DNA of 64,000 nt from V1-33 sp039795165 (GCA_039795165.1 JBDKER010000013.1:50838-114837); one strand, 5' to 3'; positions 38,041 to 46,743 are shown, counted from the stretch's first letter. Program-made: numbers and translations. The notes: generated by a model not told the origin, from the letters alone.

Positions 38041-39290
38041 CGCATCGACCAGAGGACAGACCTTCTGACGGGCAGGCAGGTTGTGGTCCGGAGGAACGCA
38101 GAAGGACAGACCTTCTGGAACGGAGTCGGAGGGGGGCGCGTCGGCTTTTGGGCTGAGGTCCGAAATGGTCTGTCCATTTATGGCGGCACCTGTTGGCTGC
38201 GGGTGGGGCCTTTTGACAGAAGGACAGACCTTTTCGCCTCGGCGAAAACCCAGGAGGAAAACGACGAATCGCACAAAGGGACAGACCTTTTGGGGATCGT
38301 CGCGCCTTTCGTCAAGAACCCAGGACGAAAACGACGAATTACCCAAAGGGTTCCTAAATGGTCTGTCCATTTATCGTGGCATGTCCATTTATCGCGGCAC
38401 CTGCTGGCTGCGTGGGGCATTTTGACAGAAGGACAGACCTTTTCGCCTCGGCGAAAACCCAGGAGGAAAACGACGAATCGTACAAAGAGACAGGCCATTT
38501 GGGGATCGTCGCGCCTTTCGTCAAGAACCTGAGATGAAAACGACGGATTGCACAGAAGGACAGACCTTCTGGAACGGAGTCGGGGGGCGCGTCGGCTTTT
38601 GGGCTGGGGTCCGAAATGGTCTGTCCATTTATCGTGAGGTCCGAAATGGTCTGTCCATTTATCGCGGCACCTGCTGGCTGCGTGGGGGGCATTTTGACAG
38701 AAGGACAGACCTTTTCGCCTCGGCGAAAACCCAGGAGGAAAACGACGAATCGCACAAAGGGACAGGCCATTTGGGGATCGTCGCGCCTTTCGTCAAGAAC
38801 CTGAGATGAAAACGACGGATTGCACAGAAGGACAGACCTTCTGGAACGGAGTCGGCGGGGGGCGCGTCGGCTTTTGGGCTGGGGTCCGAAATGGTCTGTC
38901 CATTTATCGCGGCACCTGCTGGCTGCGTGGGGGGCATTTTGACAGAAGGACAGACCTTTTCGCCTCGGCGAGAACCCAGGAGGAAAACGACGAATCGTAC
39001 AAAGAGACAGGCCATTTGGGGATCGTCGCGTCTTTCGTCAAGAACCCAGGACGAAAACGACGGATTGCACAGAAGGACAGACCTTCTGGAACGGAGTCGG
39101 CGGGGGGCGCGTCGGCTTTTGGGCTGGGGTCCGAAATGGTCTGTCCATTTATCGCGGTCTGTCCATTTATCGCGGTACCTGCTGGCTGCGGGTGGGGCAT
39201 TTTGACAGAAGGACAGACCTTTTCGCCTCGGCGAAAACCCAGGACGAAAACGACGAATCACGCAAAAGGACAGGCCTTTTGGGGAGCCTG
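38041..39290. repeat. Nested hairpin repeat array built on the core GGACAGACC
   Basis: The core GGACAGACC occurs 11 times on the plus strand (starting 38054, 38104, 38222, 38279, 38431, 38558, 38703, 38830, 38948, 39075, 39211) and 7 times inverted as GGTCTGTCC (38167, 38360, 38618, 38648, 38893, 39138, 39156). Most cores sit in small hairpins with loop ACAGA: GAAGG/CCTTC (38101, 38555, 38827, 39072), AAATGG/CCATTT (38163, 38356, 38614, 38644, 38889, 39134), AAAGG/CCTTT (38275), and a variant AAAAGG/CCTTTT (39264). A second hairpin TTTTCGCC-TC-GGCGAAAA abuts several (e.g. 38231-38248). These parts form a composite unit of about 245-272 bases repeated about four times. Frames open across it are repeat artefacts with no start sites. 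It resembles REP/BIME clusters, but no RAYT transposase is in the window. Confidence 0.9.
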
Positions 39291-39365
39291 CAGCGGTCGT
39301 GGGTCTGATGGGTTGGTGGGGTGTGCGGATCGTTCCGCTGGGGAAATGCATCCGACCGGTCATTG

Positions 39366-39403
39366 CCGCGGCGTTGCCTGCTCACGGGGGCGCGGTGGTT
39401 ACG
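39366..39403 (+). repeat. Right flanking copy of a 38-bp direct repeat
   Basis: Same orientation as 38003-38040 with four substitutions. It ends 3 bases before the stop codon of the small membrane-protein gene at 39407. Confidence 0.8.
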
Positions 39404-39406
39404 GGA

Positions 39407-39886
39407 TCAGAAGTGGAAGTCTGGGAAGCCGCGGGCGGCGAGGGCGGCATTGAGTTCTGCGGCGGCCTTGGAGCCGGTGCGGATGAGTTCTGGGGAAGGA
39501 TGAGGGGAATCGGCGAGTTGGGCCCATGCTGACTGGAGGTTTTTCCATGGATTGGCGATGTCAGCGGGGAGCAGGCTGACCGAGAGTTTGCGCATGCGGG
39601 CTGCGAGTTCGGCGAGGTGCTGGCGGTGGGCGGATTCGGTGGCTGGGCGTGGGGATGCCTGGTGCCATGCGAGTTCGGCGCGGAGAGCTTCGGTGAACTG
39701 GAGGATGGCGATGCGTTCGCGGTAGGAATTATCGACTCTGGCGGCCTTGGCGCGGTCTTTTTCGGCTTTGGCGGCGGCGCGCTGGCGGTTCCGCTGGACG
39801 CGGTAGATGGCGACGCTGCCGAGACTGGCGGCGGCGACGAGGGCGGTGGCGATCCATGCTTTCTTGGAGATGGTGGGCCACCTCAT
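39407..39886 (-). CDS. Small single-pass membrane protein of unknown function
   Basis: A 159-residue protein with an N-terminal membrane helix (about 10-27, AWIATALVAAASLGSVAIY), then a basic, helical segment rich in Arg/Ala/Lys (VQRNRQRAAAKAEKDRAK) and a helical domain of about 100 residues ending RGFPDFHF. I do not recognise a family. Its ATG overlaps the stop of the DUF1501 gene (ATGA at 39883-39886), so it is the third gene of the cytochrome/DUF1501 unit and probably works with those envelope proteins. Topology by the positive-inside rule is ambiguous because positive charges flank both sides of the helix. The coding assignment relies on the overlap, the sensible signal anchor and the codon usage, which match the neighbours. 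Confidence 0.7.
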   Translation of the reverse strand: MRWPTISKKAWIATALVAAASLGSVAIYRVQRNRQRAAAKAEKDRAKAARVDNSYRERIAILQFTEALRAELAWHQASPRPATESAHRQHLAELAARMRKLSVSLLPADIANPWKNLQSAWAQLADSPHPSPELIRTGSKAAAELNAALAARGFPDFHF

Positions 39887-41313
39887 GAGAGGATGGGTTT
39901 GATGATGGAGCCGGCGACATCGGTGAGGCGGAAGTCGCGTCCCTGGAAAGGGAAAGTGAAGCGGAGGTGATCGATGCCAGTGAGGTGGAGGAGCGTGGCG
40001 TGGAGGTCGTTGACGGTGACCCGTCCATCGGCTGGTTCGAAGCCGAGTTCATCGGTTTTGCCGAAGGACATTCCGGGTTTGACGCCGGCTCCGGCGAGCC
40101 AGCAGGTGAAGGCATCGCGGTGGTGTTCGCGTCCGAATCGTGTGAGGGCCTTGATGCCGCCCTGGCTGTAGGGCGTGCGTCCGAATTCTGTCAGGAAGAC
40201 GACGAGGGTATCGCTGAGGAGACCGCGGTCGTGGAGGTCGTCGAGGAGAGCGGCGATGGGTTGATCGACTTCTGCGGCTGATGCGGAGAAGCCTTTTTCG
40301 AGGTCGCCGTGCTGGTCCCAGCCTGGGTGGTAGAGTTGGACGAAGCGGACACCTTTTTCCGAGAGGCGGCGTGCGAGGATGCAATTGGCTGCGAACGATC
40401 CGGGGCGGGCGGCGTCTGGTCCGTAGCGGGCGAGGGTTTCGGGTTTTTCCGATGAGAGGTCGGTTACTTCCGGGACGGCCGACTGCATGCGGAAGGCCAT
40501 TTCGTGCTGGGCGAGTCTGGCGAGGATGGCAGGGTCGCCGCGGAGATTTGATTCTTCGTTCTGGAGGGTTGTGAGGGCGTCGAGCGAGCGGCGCTGGAGG
40601 GAATCGGGGAGGCCCTTTGGGTTGCGGAGGAAGAGGACGGCTTCGCGGCTGGCGCGGAAGGGAGTTCCCTGGTGCTGGGAGGGGAGGAAGGCGCAGTCCC
40701 AGAGCCGGGACGAGAGGGGTTGGTCGACGGGTTTCTGGGTGACCATGACCACGAAGGCCGGCAGGCTTTCATTTTCCGAGCCGAGGCCGTAGCTGAGCCA
40801 CGAGCCCATGACGGGGCGGCCAGGGAGTTGGCTGCCGCTGTTCATGAAGATGATGGCGGGGTCGTGATTGACGGCGTCCGAGACCATGCCCTTGAGGAAG
40901 CAGATGCGGTCGACCTGTCTGGCTAGGTGGGGGAAGCGGTCGCTGACCCATGCGCCGGATTGTCCGTGCTGCTGGAAAGGGAAGGCTGAGGGTTGGAGGG
41001 GGAAGGCCGCCTGGAGGCGGGACATGCCGACGGGAGCCCGCTTCCTGAAGATGGCATCGGGGACGGGCTGGTGTTCGCGTTTCTGGAGTTCTGGTTTGCA
41101 GTCGAATGACTCGAGTTGGGAGAATCCGCCTGACATGAAGAGGCAGATCACGCGTTTGGCCTTTGGGGCGAAGTGGGGCAGGGAGGGAAGTCCGCCGAAA
41201 CGCAGCGGGCTTTCCTGGCCTACTGAGGCGAGCGAAGCGAGGGCGAGGCTGCCGAGACCGCCGCCGGCGTGCCAGAGCCATGCGCGTCGGCTGAGAAATT
41301 CCTGGGGATTCAT
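39883..41313 (-). CDS. DUF1501 protein (sulfatase-like fold), Tat-type leader
   Basis: A 476-residue protein of the DUF1501 family, which has an alkaline-phosphatase/sulfatase-like core and is almost always encoded beside a DUF1549/DUF1553 protein in Planctomycetota and Verrucomicrobiota. The N-terminus (MNPQEFLSRRAWLWHAGGG) looks like a twin-arginine leader. Landmarks are KRVICLFMSGGFSQLESFD, FLKGMVSDAVNHDPA, LPGRPVMGSWLSYGLG, YHPGWDQHGDLEKGF, VVFLTEFGRTPYSQGG and GREHHRDAFTCWLAGAGV, all typical. ATG at 41313 lies 13 bases after the upstream stop. A start at 41355 would overlap that gene. The substrate is unknown; degradation of complex, perhaps sulfated, polymers is often proposed for such pairs but is not shown by the sequence. 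Confidence 0.92.
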   Translation of the reverse strand: MNPQEFLSRRAWLWHAGGGLGSLALASLASVGQESPLRFGGLPSLPHFAPKAKRVICLFMSGGFSQLESFDCKPELQKREHQPVPDAIFRKRAPVGMSRLQAAFPLQPSAFPFQQHGQSGAWVSDRFPHLARQVDRICFLKGMVSDAVNHDPAIIFMNSGSQLPGRPVMGSWLSYGLGSENESLPAFVVMVTQKPVDQPLSSRLWDCAFLPSQHQGTPFRASREAVLFLRNPKGLPDSLQRRSLDALTTLQNEESNLRGDPAILARLAQHEMAFRMQSAVPEVTDLSSEKPETLARYGPDAARPGSFAANCILARRLSEKGVRFVQLYHPGWDQHGDLEKGFSASAAEVDQPIAALLDDLHDRGLLSDTLVVFLTEFGRTPYSQGGIKALTRFGREHHRDAFTCWLAGAGVKPGMSFGKTDELGFEPADGRVTVNDLHATLLHLTGIDHLRFTFPFQGRDFRLTDVAGSIIKPILS

Positions 41314-41326
41314 GCGTGTGGGTTGT

Positions 41327-44300
41327 TCAGTAGGAACAGAGGAAGGTATCCGCATTGAAGAGGGCGCGGATGGTCACGGTTCCGGCAGCCGTCAGGGTCT
41401 GGTCGATGTCGCGGTGAACCGGGGCGGAACCTGTGGCAGCGACGAGTTGGCTGGCGTCGTCCGGATGTTTCTGGTAATGGGCTAGGGAATCGCGGAAGAG
41501 AGCGGCCACAGTGTGGAGTTGGCTGGGGGACGGTGGGTTGGCGGCGAGGTGGGCCCATGCCGAGCGGGCGAACGATTCCGGGGTTTCCGGGGAGGATGCG
41601 TTTGCCTTGAGGGGATCGAGGATGCGTTCGGCGAGGACGCGGGCGGCTTCGAGGATGCCGAGGTCGTTCTGGAAGGCGAGCGACTGGAGCGGGGTGAGGG
41701 TGGAATCGCGGCGGACGCGGCAGAATTCGCGGGTGGGGGCGTCGAAGACTGAGAGGAGTGGGGGTGGGCAGGTGCGGCGCCAGAATGAGTAGAGGCTGCG
41801 GCGGTGGAGTCCTCGACCGGAGTCCGGGGTGTAGCTGTGCTGGGTGCCGCTGTCTTCCCAGAGGCCTGGGGGTTGCCATGGTTTGACGCTGGGACCGCCG
41901 ATGTCGCGCACGAGGAGTCCGGATGCGGCGAGGGTGGCGTCGCGCAGTTGTTCTGCGCTCAGGCGGAAGCGTGGGCCGCGGGCGAGCCATGCATTGTCCG
42001 GGTCTTTGGCGAGGGTGGCGGCATTGACGTCCGAGGAACGGGCGAACGTCTTCGAGAGCACGATGGCGCGGAGGAGAGACTTCACATTCCAGCCGGATTC
42101 GATGAAGTGGACGGCGAGCCAGTCGAGGAGGGCGGGGTTGGCGGGGGCGCGGCCCTGGAGTCCGAAGTCTTCCGGGGTGGGCACGAGCCCTTGGCCGAAG
42201 CAGGTCATCCAGAGCCGGTTGACGGCGACGCGGGCGGTCAGTGGGTGGCTGGGGTGAGTGAGCCACTGGGCGAGGCCGAGGCGGTTCGCTGGGGCACCGT
42301 CCGGCATGGGCAGCAGGACATCCGGCACGCCCGGGTCAACGGTTTCGCCGGGCTGGCGGAAATCGCCGCGGGCGAGGATGGGGGTGGCGCGGCGGGGGCC
42401 TTGCTGTTCCTGCATCACCATGATTTCGGTGAGGGGAATGGTGAACTCGTTTTCGGCGGCGCGGGCATCGCGGAGCCGGTCCATGGCGCGGCGGCCTTCC
42501 GGGTCGATTTCGCGGAGGTACCAATCGAACCATTCCTGATCCGGCGGTGTTTTTCCTGCGAGGAAGGCCATTTCCGCAGGGCTGAGCTGAAGGGCGTAGA
42601 AGCGGAGTTCGTCGATGGCCCCCGAGCGCATGCTGGCGTCGAGCGTGCGGGCTCCGATGGTGAGGGTGACTTTTTCACCGTACTCGGCATCCGCGACGCG
42701 TTTGGTATCGAGGTCGCCCCATTCCGGGAGGTAGTCTATGTCGCGGATGAGGTGGTCGCGGATGGTGGTGGTTTCCTGTGGCTGGCCATCGATGAAGAGT
42801 CGCATCCCGGCGGCGCGGCTGGATCCATCGTAGGTGAAGCCGACGTGTTTCCAGTCTGAGAGATCTGGTTTGGATTTCAGCTGGATGCGGAGGGCATTGC
42901 CTGGGTAGAAGTGGCCGAGGGTGGCGGTGAGGTAACCGTTTTCGAAGGTGATTTCGTATCCGCGGTTGGCGGAGTCGATGCCTGCGCGGCTGCGGTGGAT
43001 GATGACGCCGTGATCCGGGGTTTCCGGGAGTTTGAGCCAGAAGGAGAAGCTGAAGGGTTGCCAGCGGTGAGCGGTGCCGGTGGAGGGGATGGAGACTTTT
43101 TTGGGGAAGGCGGCGCAGCCGCCGAATTTCCCATCGCGGTTCAGGCCGCCGCCCATGATGGTATCAGTGACGATGGTGCGGTCGTTATCGGCGACGAGGA
43201 AGCGATCCTTTGGTTCGATGAGGTCGAAGCTGAGGTAGGCGGTGGGTTTGCGCAGGAAGTGGGTGCGGCGGGCCTTGACGGCGGAGGAGACGGCTTCGAG
43301 CCAGAGTCCTTCGCCGCAGCCTGGGGGTGCGTTGTTGTGGAGCCATGTTTCGAAGCGCTGGCGGGCACCCTGGGAAATGCTGGTGAGGGCTGCTTCGGCT
43401 TTGGCGATTTCCGCCTTCAGGGTGGCATGTTTTTCAGCTTGGCCGTCGTGGAAGACGAAGCGGGTGGGAGCGGGGATGCCATTGGCGTAGCGGGCGAAGA
43501 GGCCGAGTTCGTCGATATTATTCAGGTAGGCAGCCATGCGGTAGAAATCGCGCATGGTGAAGGGGTCGTACTTGTGGTCGTGGCAGCGGGCGCATTCCAG
43601 GGTGAGGCCGAGGAAGGCCGACGTGGTGGTGCGGACGCGGTCGAAGACCTGGTCCCAGCGGAACTCCTCGGGGTCGCTTCCGGATTCGTTCGACTGCACG
43701 GGGAGTCGCTGAAAGGCCGTGGCGACGTGTTGATCCTGGGTGGGATTGGGAAGCAGGTCGCCGGCGGTCTGCCAGACGATGAACTGGTCGTAGGGAAGAT
43801 TCTGCTGGAAGGCGCGGATGACCCAGTCGCGCCATGGCCAGACGGACGAATCGGAGTCTTCGTGGCGGCCATAAGTGTCGGCGTAGCGGGCGGCGTCGAG
43901 CCAGTCGGTGGCCATGCGTTCGCCGAAGTGAGGGGAAGCGAGCAGGCGGTCGACTGTGGCGGCGCGGGCTTCTGGCGAGGGATTGGCTGCGAAGGCGTCG
44001 CTTTCCTCGGGGGATGGCGGAAGGCCGGTGAGGGCGAACGAGACGCGGCGGAGCCATTCGCGTGGGGTGGCTTCCGGTGCGAGGGAAAGCTGACGGGCGG
44101 CCGCGGCGGTGCGGATGAGGGCATCGATCGGGTGTTCGCCTTGTTGTGGGGAAACGGCAGGTTTCCGGGGAGGGACGAAGGCCCAGTGTTTTTCGTAGGT
44201 GGCGCCTTCGGAAATCCAGCGTTCGAGGAGGCTGATTTCGTCCGTGGTGAGGGCGGCGTGTTTTTCCGGCGGGGGCATGACCTCTTCCGGGTCGGTGCTG

Positions 44301-44542
44301 CGGGCCCGCTGGATGATGCCGCTGGCGGCCGGGTCGCCTGGGACGATGGCTTTGAGTGTCAGGGCGGAAGAGCGGTCATCGAGCCGGAGGTCCGCCTTGC
44401 GTTTGGCGGCGTCCATGCCGTGGCAGGCGAAGCATTTCCCTGACAGAAGCGGGCGTACTTCGAAATTGTAGGAGACTGGGGCGGCGCAGAGAGGCGTTGC
44501 GGCCAGCAGCCCAAGGATGGGGAATAAGCGGATGGCAGACAT
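41327..44542 (-). CDS. Planctomycete-type cytochrome / DUF1549 / LamG / DUF1553 protein
   Basis: A 1071-residue exported protein. A signal peptide of about 20 residues is followed by a c-type cytochrome-like domain with haem motif CFACH (37-41), MPPPEKHAAL and a C-terminal helix to about 115. DUF1549 covers about 125-350, with WLRRVSFALTGLPPSPEE, ATDWLDAARYADTYGRHED and a second CxxCH (CARCHDHKYDPFT). A LamG/concanavalin-like domain is inserted at about 480-650 (FSFSFWLKLPETPDHGV). DUF1553 covers about 745-1010, with HPLTARVAVNRLW, GLVPTPEDFGLQG and ESGWNVKSLLRAIV, and the tail includes DSTLTPLQSLAFQND. These proteins probably act outside the cytoplasm on polymers with electron transfer, but no activity is established. 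First gene of a three-gene unit with the DUF1501 and small membrane proteins. Confidence 0.93.
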   Translation of the reverse strand: MSAIRLFPILGLLAATPLCAAPVSYNFEVRPLLSGKCFACHGMDAAKRKADLRLDDRSSALTLKAIVPGDPAASGIIQRARSTDPEEVMPPPEKHAALTTDEISLLERWISEGATYEKHWAFVPPRKPAVSPQQGEHPIDALIRTAAAARQLSLAPEATPREWLRRVSFALTGLPPSPEESDAFAANPSPEARAATVDRLLASPHFGERMATDWLDAARYADTYGRHEDSDSSVWPWRDWVIRAFQQNLPYDQFIVWQTAGDLLPNPTQDQHVATAFQRLPVQSNESGSDPEEFRWDQVFDRVRTTTSAFLGLTLECARCHDHKYDPFTMRDFYRMAAYLNNIDELGLFARYANGIPAPTRFVFHDGQAEKHATLKAEIAKAEAALTSISQGARQRFETWLHNNAPPGCGEGLWLEAVSSAVKARRTHFLRKPTAYLSFDLIEPKDRFLVADNDRTIVTDTIMGGGLNRDGKFGGCAAFPKKVSIPSTGTAHRWQPFSFSFWLKLPETPDHGVIIHRSRAGIDSANRGYEITFENGYLTATLGHFYPGNALRIQLKSKPDLSDWKHVGFTYDGSSRAAGMRLFIDGQPQETTTIRDHLIRDIDYLPEWGDLDTKRVADAEYGEKVTLTIGARTLDASMRSGAIDELRFYALQLSPAEMAFLAGKTPPDQEWFDWYLREIDPEGRRAMDRLRDARAAENEFTIPLTEIMVMQEQQGPRRATPILARGDFRQPGETVDPGVPDVLLPMPDGAPANRLGLAQWLTHPSHPLTARVAVNRLWMTCFGQGLVPTPEDFGLQGRAPANPALLDWLAVHFIESGWNVKSLLRAIVLSKTFARSSDVNAATLAKDPDNAWLARGPRFRLSAEQLRDATLAASGLLVRDIGGPSVKPWQPPGLWEDSGTQHSYTPDSGRGLHRRSLYSFWRRTCPPPLLSVFDAPTREFCRVRRDSTLTPLQSLAFQNDLGILEAARVLAERILDPLKANASSPETPESFARSAWAHLAANPPSPSQLHTVAALFRDSLAHYQKHPDDASQLVAATGSAPVHRDIDQTLTAAGTVTIRALFNADTFLCSY

Positions 44543-44623
44543 GGGGTGTGGGCTTCAGCGGAACCGGAGAGGCGCGTTGGTTAGCATTGCCGGGGCCCTG
44601 AACTAATTAAGCATCCGTCATAT

Positions 44624-46531
44624 TCAGGGATCGGGGGGCAATTTCCCGGTCCATTGCCAGACGTGGCGGGTTTGGGCGTGATCGAGGCCGTGGAGGGTGG
44701 CGATGGGGCGGAAGAGGTCGGGGTTGTCGACGAGGTTCATGGCGTCGGGGAGCTGGGCACGGGCGCGTTTGGCGTCTCCGAGATGGATGAAGAAGGGGAC
44801 CTTGCGGAGGGCGGCGCGCTGCATGAGGCTGCGGAGGTCGTCGGGGGATTTGGCTGTGACGATATGGGGGTCGTAGGCGCGGCGTGGCTGGACGAGGGCG
44901 GCGGTGAGGGCTTCCTTGCCGGAATCGGGGTGGTATGGATTGAGGGTGGTGCGGGTGAGTCTGGTGGCGGCGAGGTTTGGTTCGACTTCGTGGCTGCGGA
45001 GTGTTTGGGAGGCCGGTTGGGCGGCGAGGGTACCTGCGGCGGTGAGGGCGAGGGTCGTGAAGGGTCTGGTGATTGCTGGGAAAAGGCAGGCAAGGTGGTG
45101 GGCACCGGCGGCAGCGATCATGGCGAAGGCTTCGAGGGACGGCATGGGGTACCAGTGCATGATGAGCGAGCCGCGCAGAGATGCGTGAGCGAAGAGCAGC
45201 GGCAGGGGCAGGAGCAGGACTGCGAGGAAGCCGCGTGGGCCACGCTGTTTCCAGCCCATCAGTCCGGCGGCGAAGAGGACGAGGGGCAGGGCGAAGGCGA
45301 GCACGAGCCATGCGGGGCGGGTGGCTGCGTCTGCGAAGCGGCCCGGGCAGAGAGGGTTATCGGGGTCTGCGGAATGCCATGGTTCGCCTGTGAGCAGGAC
45401 TGTGAGGGCGTCGGCCATCATGCGGTGGCGGTATTCCGGGCCTGCTTCGCCGCGGCCTTCCTTGACCCATGCCACCACCTGAAGCAGGCCAGGCAGGACG
45501 AAAGGAAGGAAGAGGGCGGCGGCGAGCAGACTGGAGGCGATCCATGGGATCACGAAGCGGATGCGTTCCGAACCGCGGGCTTGCCATGCCGCGGCTGCGA
45601 GGGGGACATTGAGGGCAGCGAGCCAGTAGATGTTATTGAACCATGACCATGCGAGCAGAGCTTCGGTAAACGCGAGGGCCAGCCACCAGCGCCAGCGCCG
45701 GGTCGCGAGAACTTCCAGCAGGCAGAGCACCGCCAGCGGCCAGAGCAGCAGCAGAAAACCATAGCTGCGTGCCTCCGTCGAGTAGCGCACGTACCATGGA
45801 TGCAGAACCATGAAGAGCGGAGCCGCGAGGGCCGGCAGAGATCCAAAGCCAAGCCGTCGCATGAGATACCAGACCGCGGGAACCGCGAGGATGGCCGCCA
45901 CGAACGCCGGTAGCCGCAGACGCCATGGTGTGAAAAAGGTCGCATGCGGCTCATCCCGCTGCTTGGGCCCCCCGTGGCAGAGCTTGGCCAGCAATGAATA
46001 GAAGCCGTGATTGTTCGGCGAGCGGTAGTCCCACAGGCATTCCTGGAGCGTGACTGGATTCCAGCGGAGTCTGGGAACGGTGGATTCGTCTGCAGTGTCG
46101 CGCGGGGAGAATTCACCCACCATGAAGTGGCGCAGACTGAATTCTTCATCGAGCCAGAGGCTTTGGGTGAGGCGGGGCCCATTGGCGAGCGATGGGACGA
46201 TCATCAGCCCGGCCAGCGTGGCCAATTCCCACCGAGAGACCCTGATTCTGCGGTTGGCTGCCGTGGTTGCCGATGCCGTGGCCCCGGCAAGACGGCGTGC
46301 GGTGAGAGCACCGGTTGCGAGCAGGGCAGCTCCGATGCCGAAGGCAGCCACGAGCGGCTTGCGGCTGACTTCCACCCATGGCTCCGCGGGGTTGCCCGTT
46401 TTCTTCTTTCCGTAGAATCCATCGCGGCCTGCCGCTACGCCGAGTGCCGCCCATGAGATGGCCAGAATGGCGAGGGCCATGCGCACACGGGCGGGCCCAT
46501 CGATACAAAATCTTCGGGATACCAAAGACAT
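44624..46531 (-). CDS. GT39-like polytopic membrane glycosyltransferase
   Basis: A protein of about 635 residues with about 11-12 hydrophobic helices. Between the third and fourth hydrophobic stretches lies LTQSLWLDEEFSLRHF, whose Asp-Glu pair matches the catalytic loop of the PMT/ArnT (GT39, GT83) superfamily. These enzymes transfer sugars from polyprenyl-phosphate donors on the outer face of the membrane. HPWYVRYSTEARSYGFLLL is another landmark of bacterial members. A soluble C-terminal domain of about 130 residues follows. The start is uncertain: ATG 46531 was chosen, ATG 46480 is possible, and neither has a ribosome binding site. Acceptor unknown. It lies 81 bases upstream of the cytochrome gene on the same strand and downstream of the 9-bp minisatellite. 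Confidence 0.82.
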   Translation of the reverse strand: MSLVSRRFCIDGPARVRMALAILAISWAALGVAAGRDGFYGKKKTGNPAEPWVEVSRKPLVAAFGIGAALLATGALTARRLAGATASATTAANRRIRVSRWELATLAGLMIVPSLANGPRLTQSLWLDEEFSLRHFMVGEFSPRDTADESTVPRLRWNPVTLQECLWDYRSPNNHGFYSLLAKLCHGGPKQRDEPHATFFTPWRLRLPAFVAAILAVPAVWYLMRRLGFGSLPALAAPLFMVLHPWYVRYSTEARSYGFLLLLWPLAVLCLLEVLATRRWRWWLALAFTEALLAWSWFNNIYWLAALNVPLAAAAWQARGSERIRFVIPWIASSLLAAALFLPFVLPGLLQVVAWVKEGRGEAGPEYRHRMMADALTVLLTGEPWHSADPDNPLCPGRFADAATRPAWLVLAFALPLVLFAAGLMGWKQRGPRGFLAVLLLPLPLLFAHASLRGSLIMHWYPMPSLEAFAMIAAAGAHHLACLFPAITRPFTTLALTAAGTLAAQPASQTLRSHEVEPNLAATRLTRTTLNPYHPDSGKEALTAALVQPRRAYDPHIVTAKSPDDLRSLMQRAALRKVPFFIHLGDAKRARAQLPDAMNLVDNPDLFRPIATLHGLDHAQTRHVWQWTGKLPPDP

Positions 46532-46630
46532 AGAAAAATCCGGGATAATCCTGTAGCCTGCCGGGGCACAAACATCCGGACGCACATGAATTGGAAATCA
46601 TGTGGGTGATTGCTCGGCCTGGGAGTGGCA

Positions 46631-46720
46631 GAAGGGACCGAAGGGACGAAAGGGACGAAAGGGACGAAAGGGACGAAAGGGACCAAAAGGACCGAAGGGA
46701 CCAAAGGGACCAAAGGGCAG
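46631..46720 (+). repeat. 9-bp minisatellite, ten units of AAAGGGACS
   Basis: Ten head-to-tail units of consensus AAAGGGACG or AAAGGGACC between the esterase-like gene stop and the GT39-like gene start. The unit resembles the left arm of the hairpins at 38-39 kb (AAAGGGACAGACC). Confidence 0.9.
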
Positions 46721-46728
46721 GCCTTTGG
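46710..46728 (-). repeat. Hairpin related to the GGACAGACC family, possible terminator
   Basis: CCAAAGG, loop GCAGG, CCTTTGG: a perfect 7-bp stem beginning 16 bases beyond the minus-strand stop at 46744. It merges with the last minisatellite unit. It may terminate the esterase-like transcript, although no T-run follows. Confidence 0.6.
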
Positions 46729-46743
46729 TGGGGGGGGTGCGTT

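Noticed and set aside
38041..39290. CRISPR array
   Set aside because: Repeat spacing is irregular, copies occur in both orientations, the sequence between copies is itself repeated, and no cas genes are present.
38041..39290. Integron attC sites
   Set aside because: There is no RYYYAAC/GTTRRRY pair, no gene cassettes between copies and no integrase gene.
37926..39532. Protein-coding frames of 75-234 codons on both strands through the array
   Set aside because: They are in several frames at once, have no ribosome binding sites, and their translations simply mirror the DNA repeats.
41804..44443. Two long plus-strand frames opposite the cytochrome/DUF1549 gene
   Set aside because: High-GC antisense shadows with Gly/Glu/Ala-biased composition; the minus strand carries recognisable domains throughout.
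44543..44623. Terminator between the GT39-like and cytochrome genes
   Set aside because: No stem with a T-run was found in the 81 bases; the genes may be read through.
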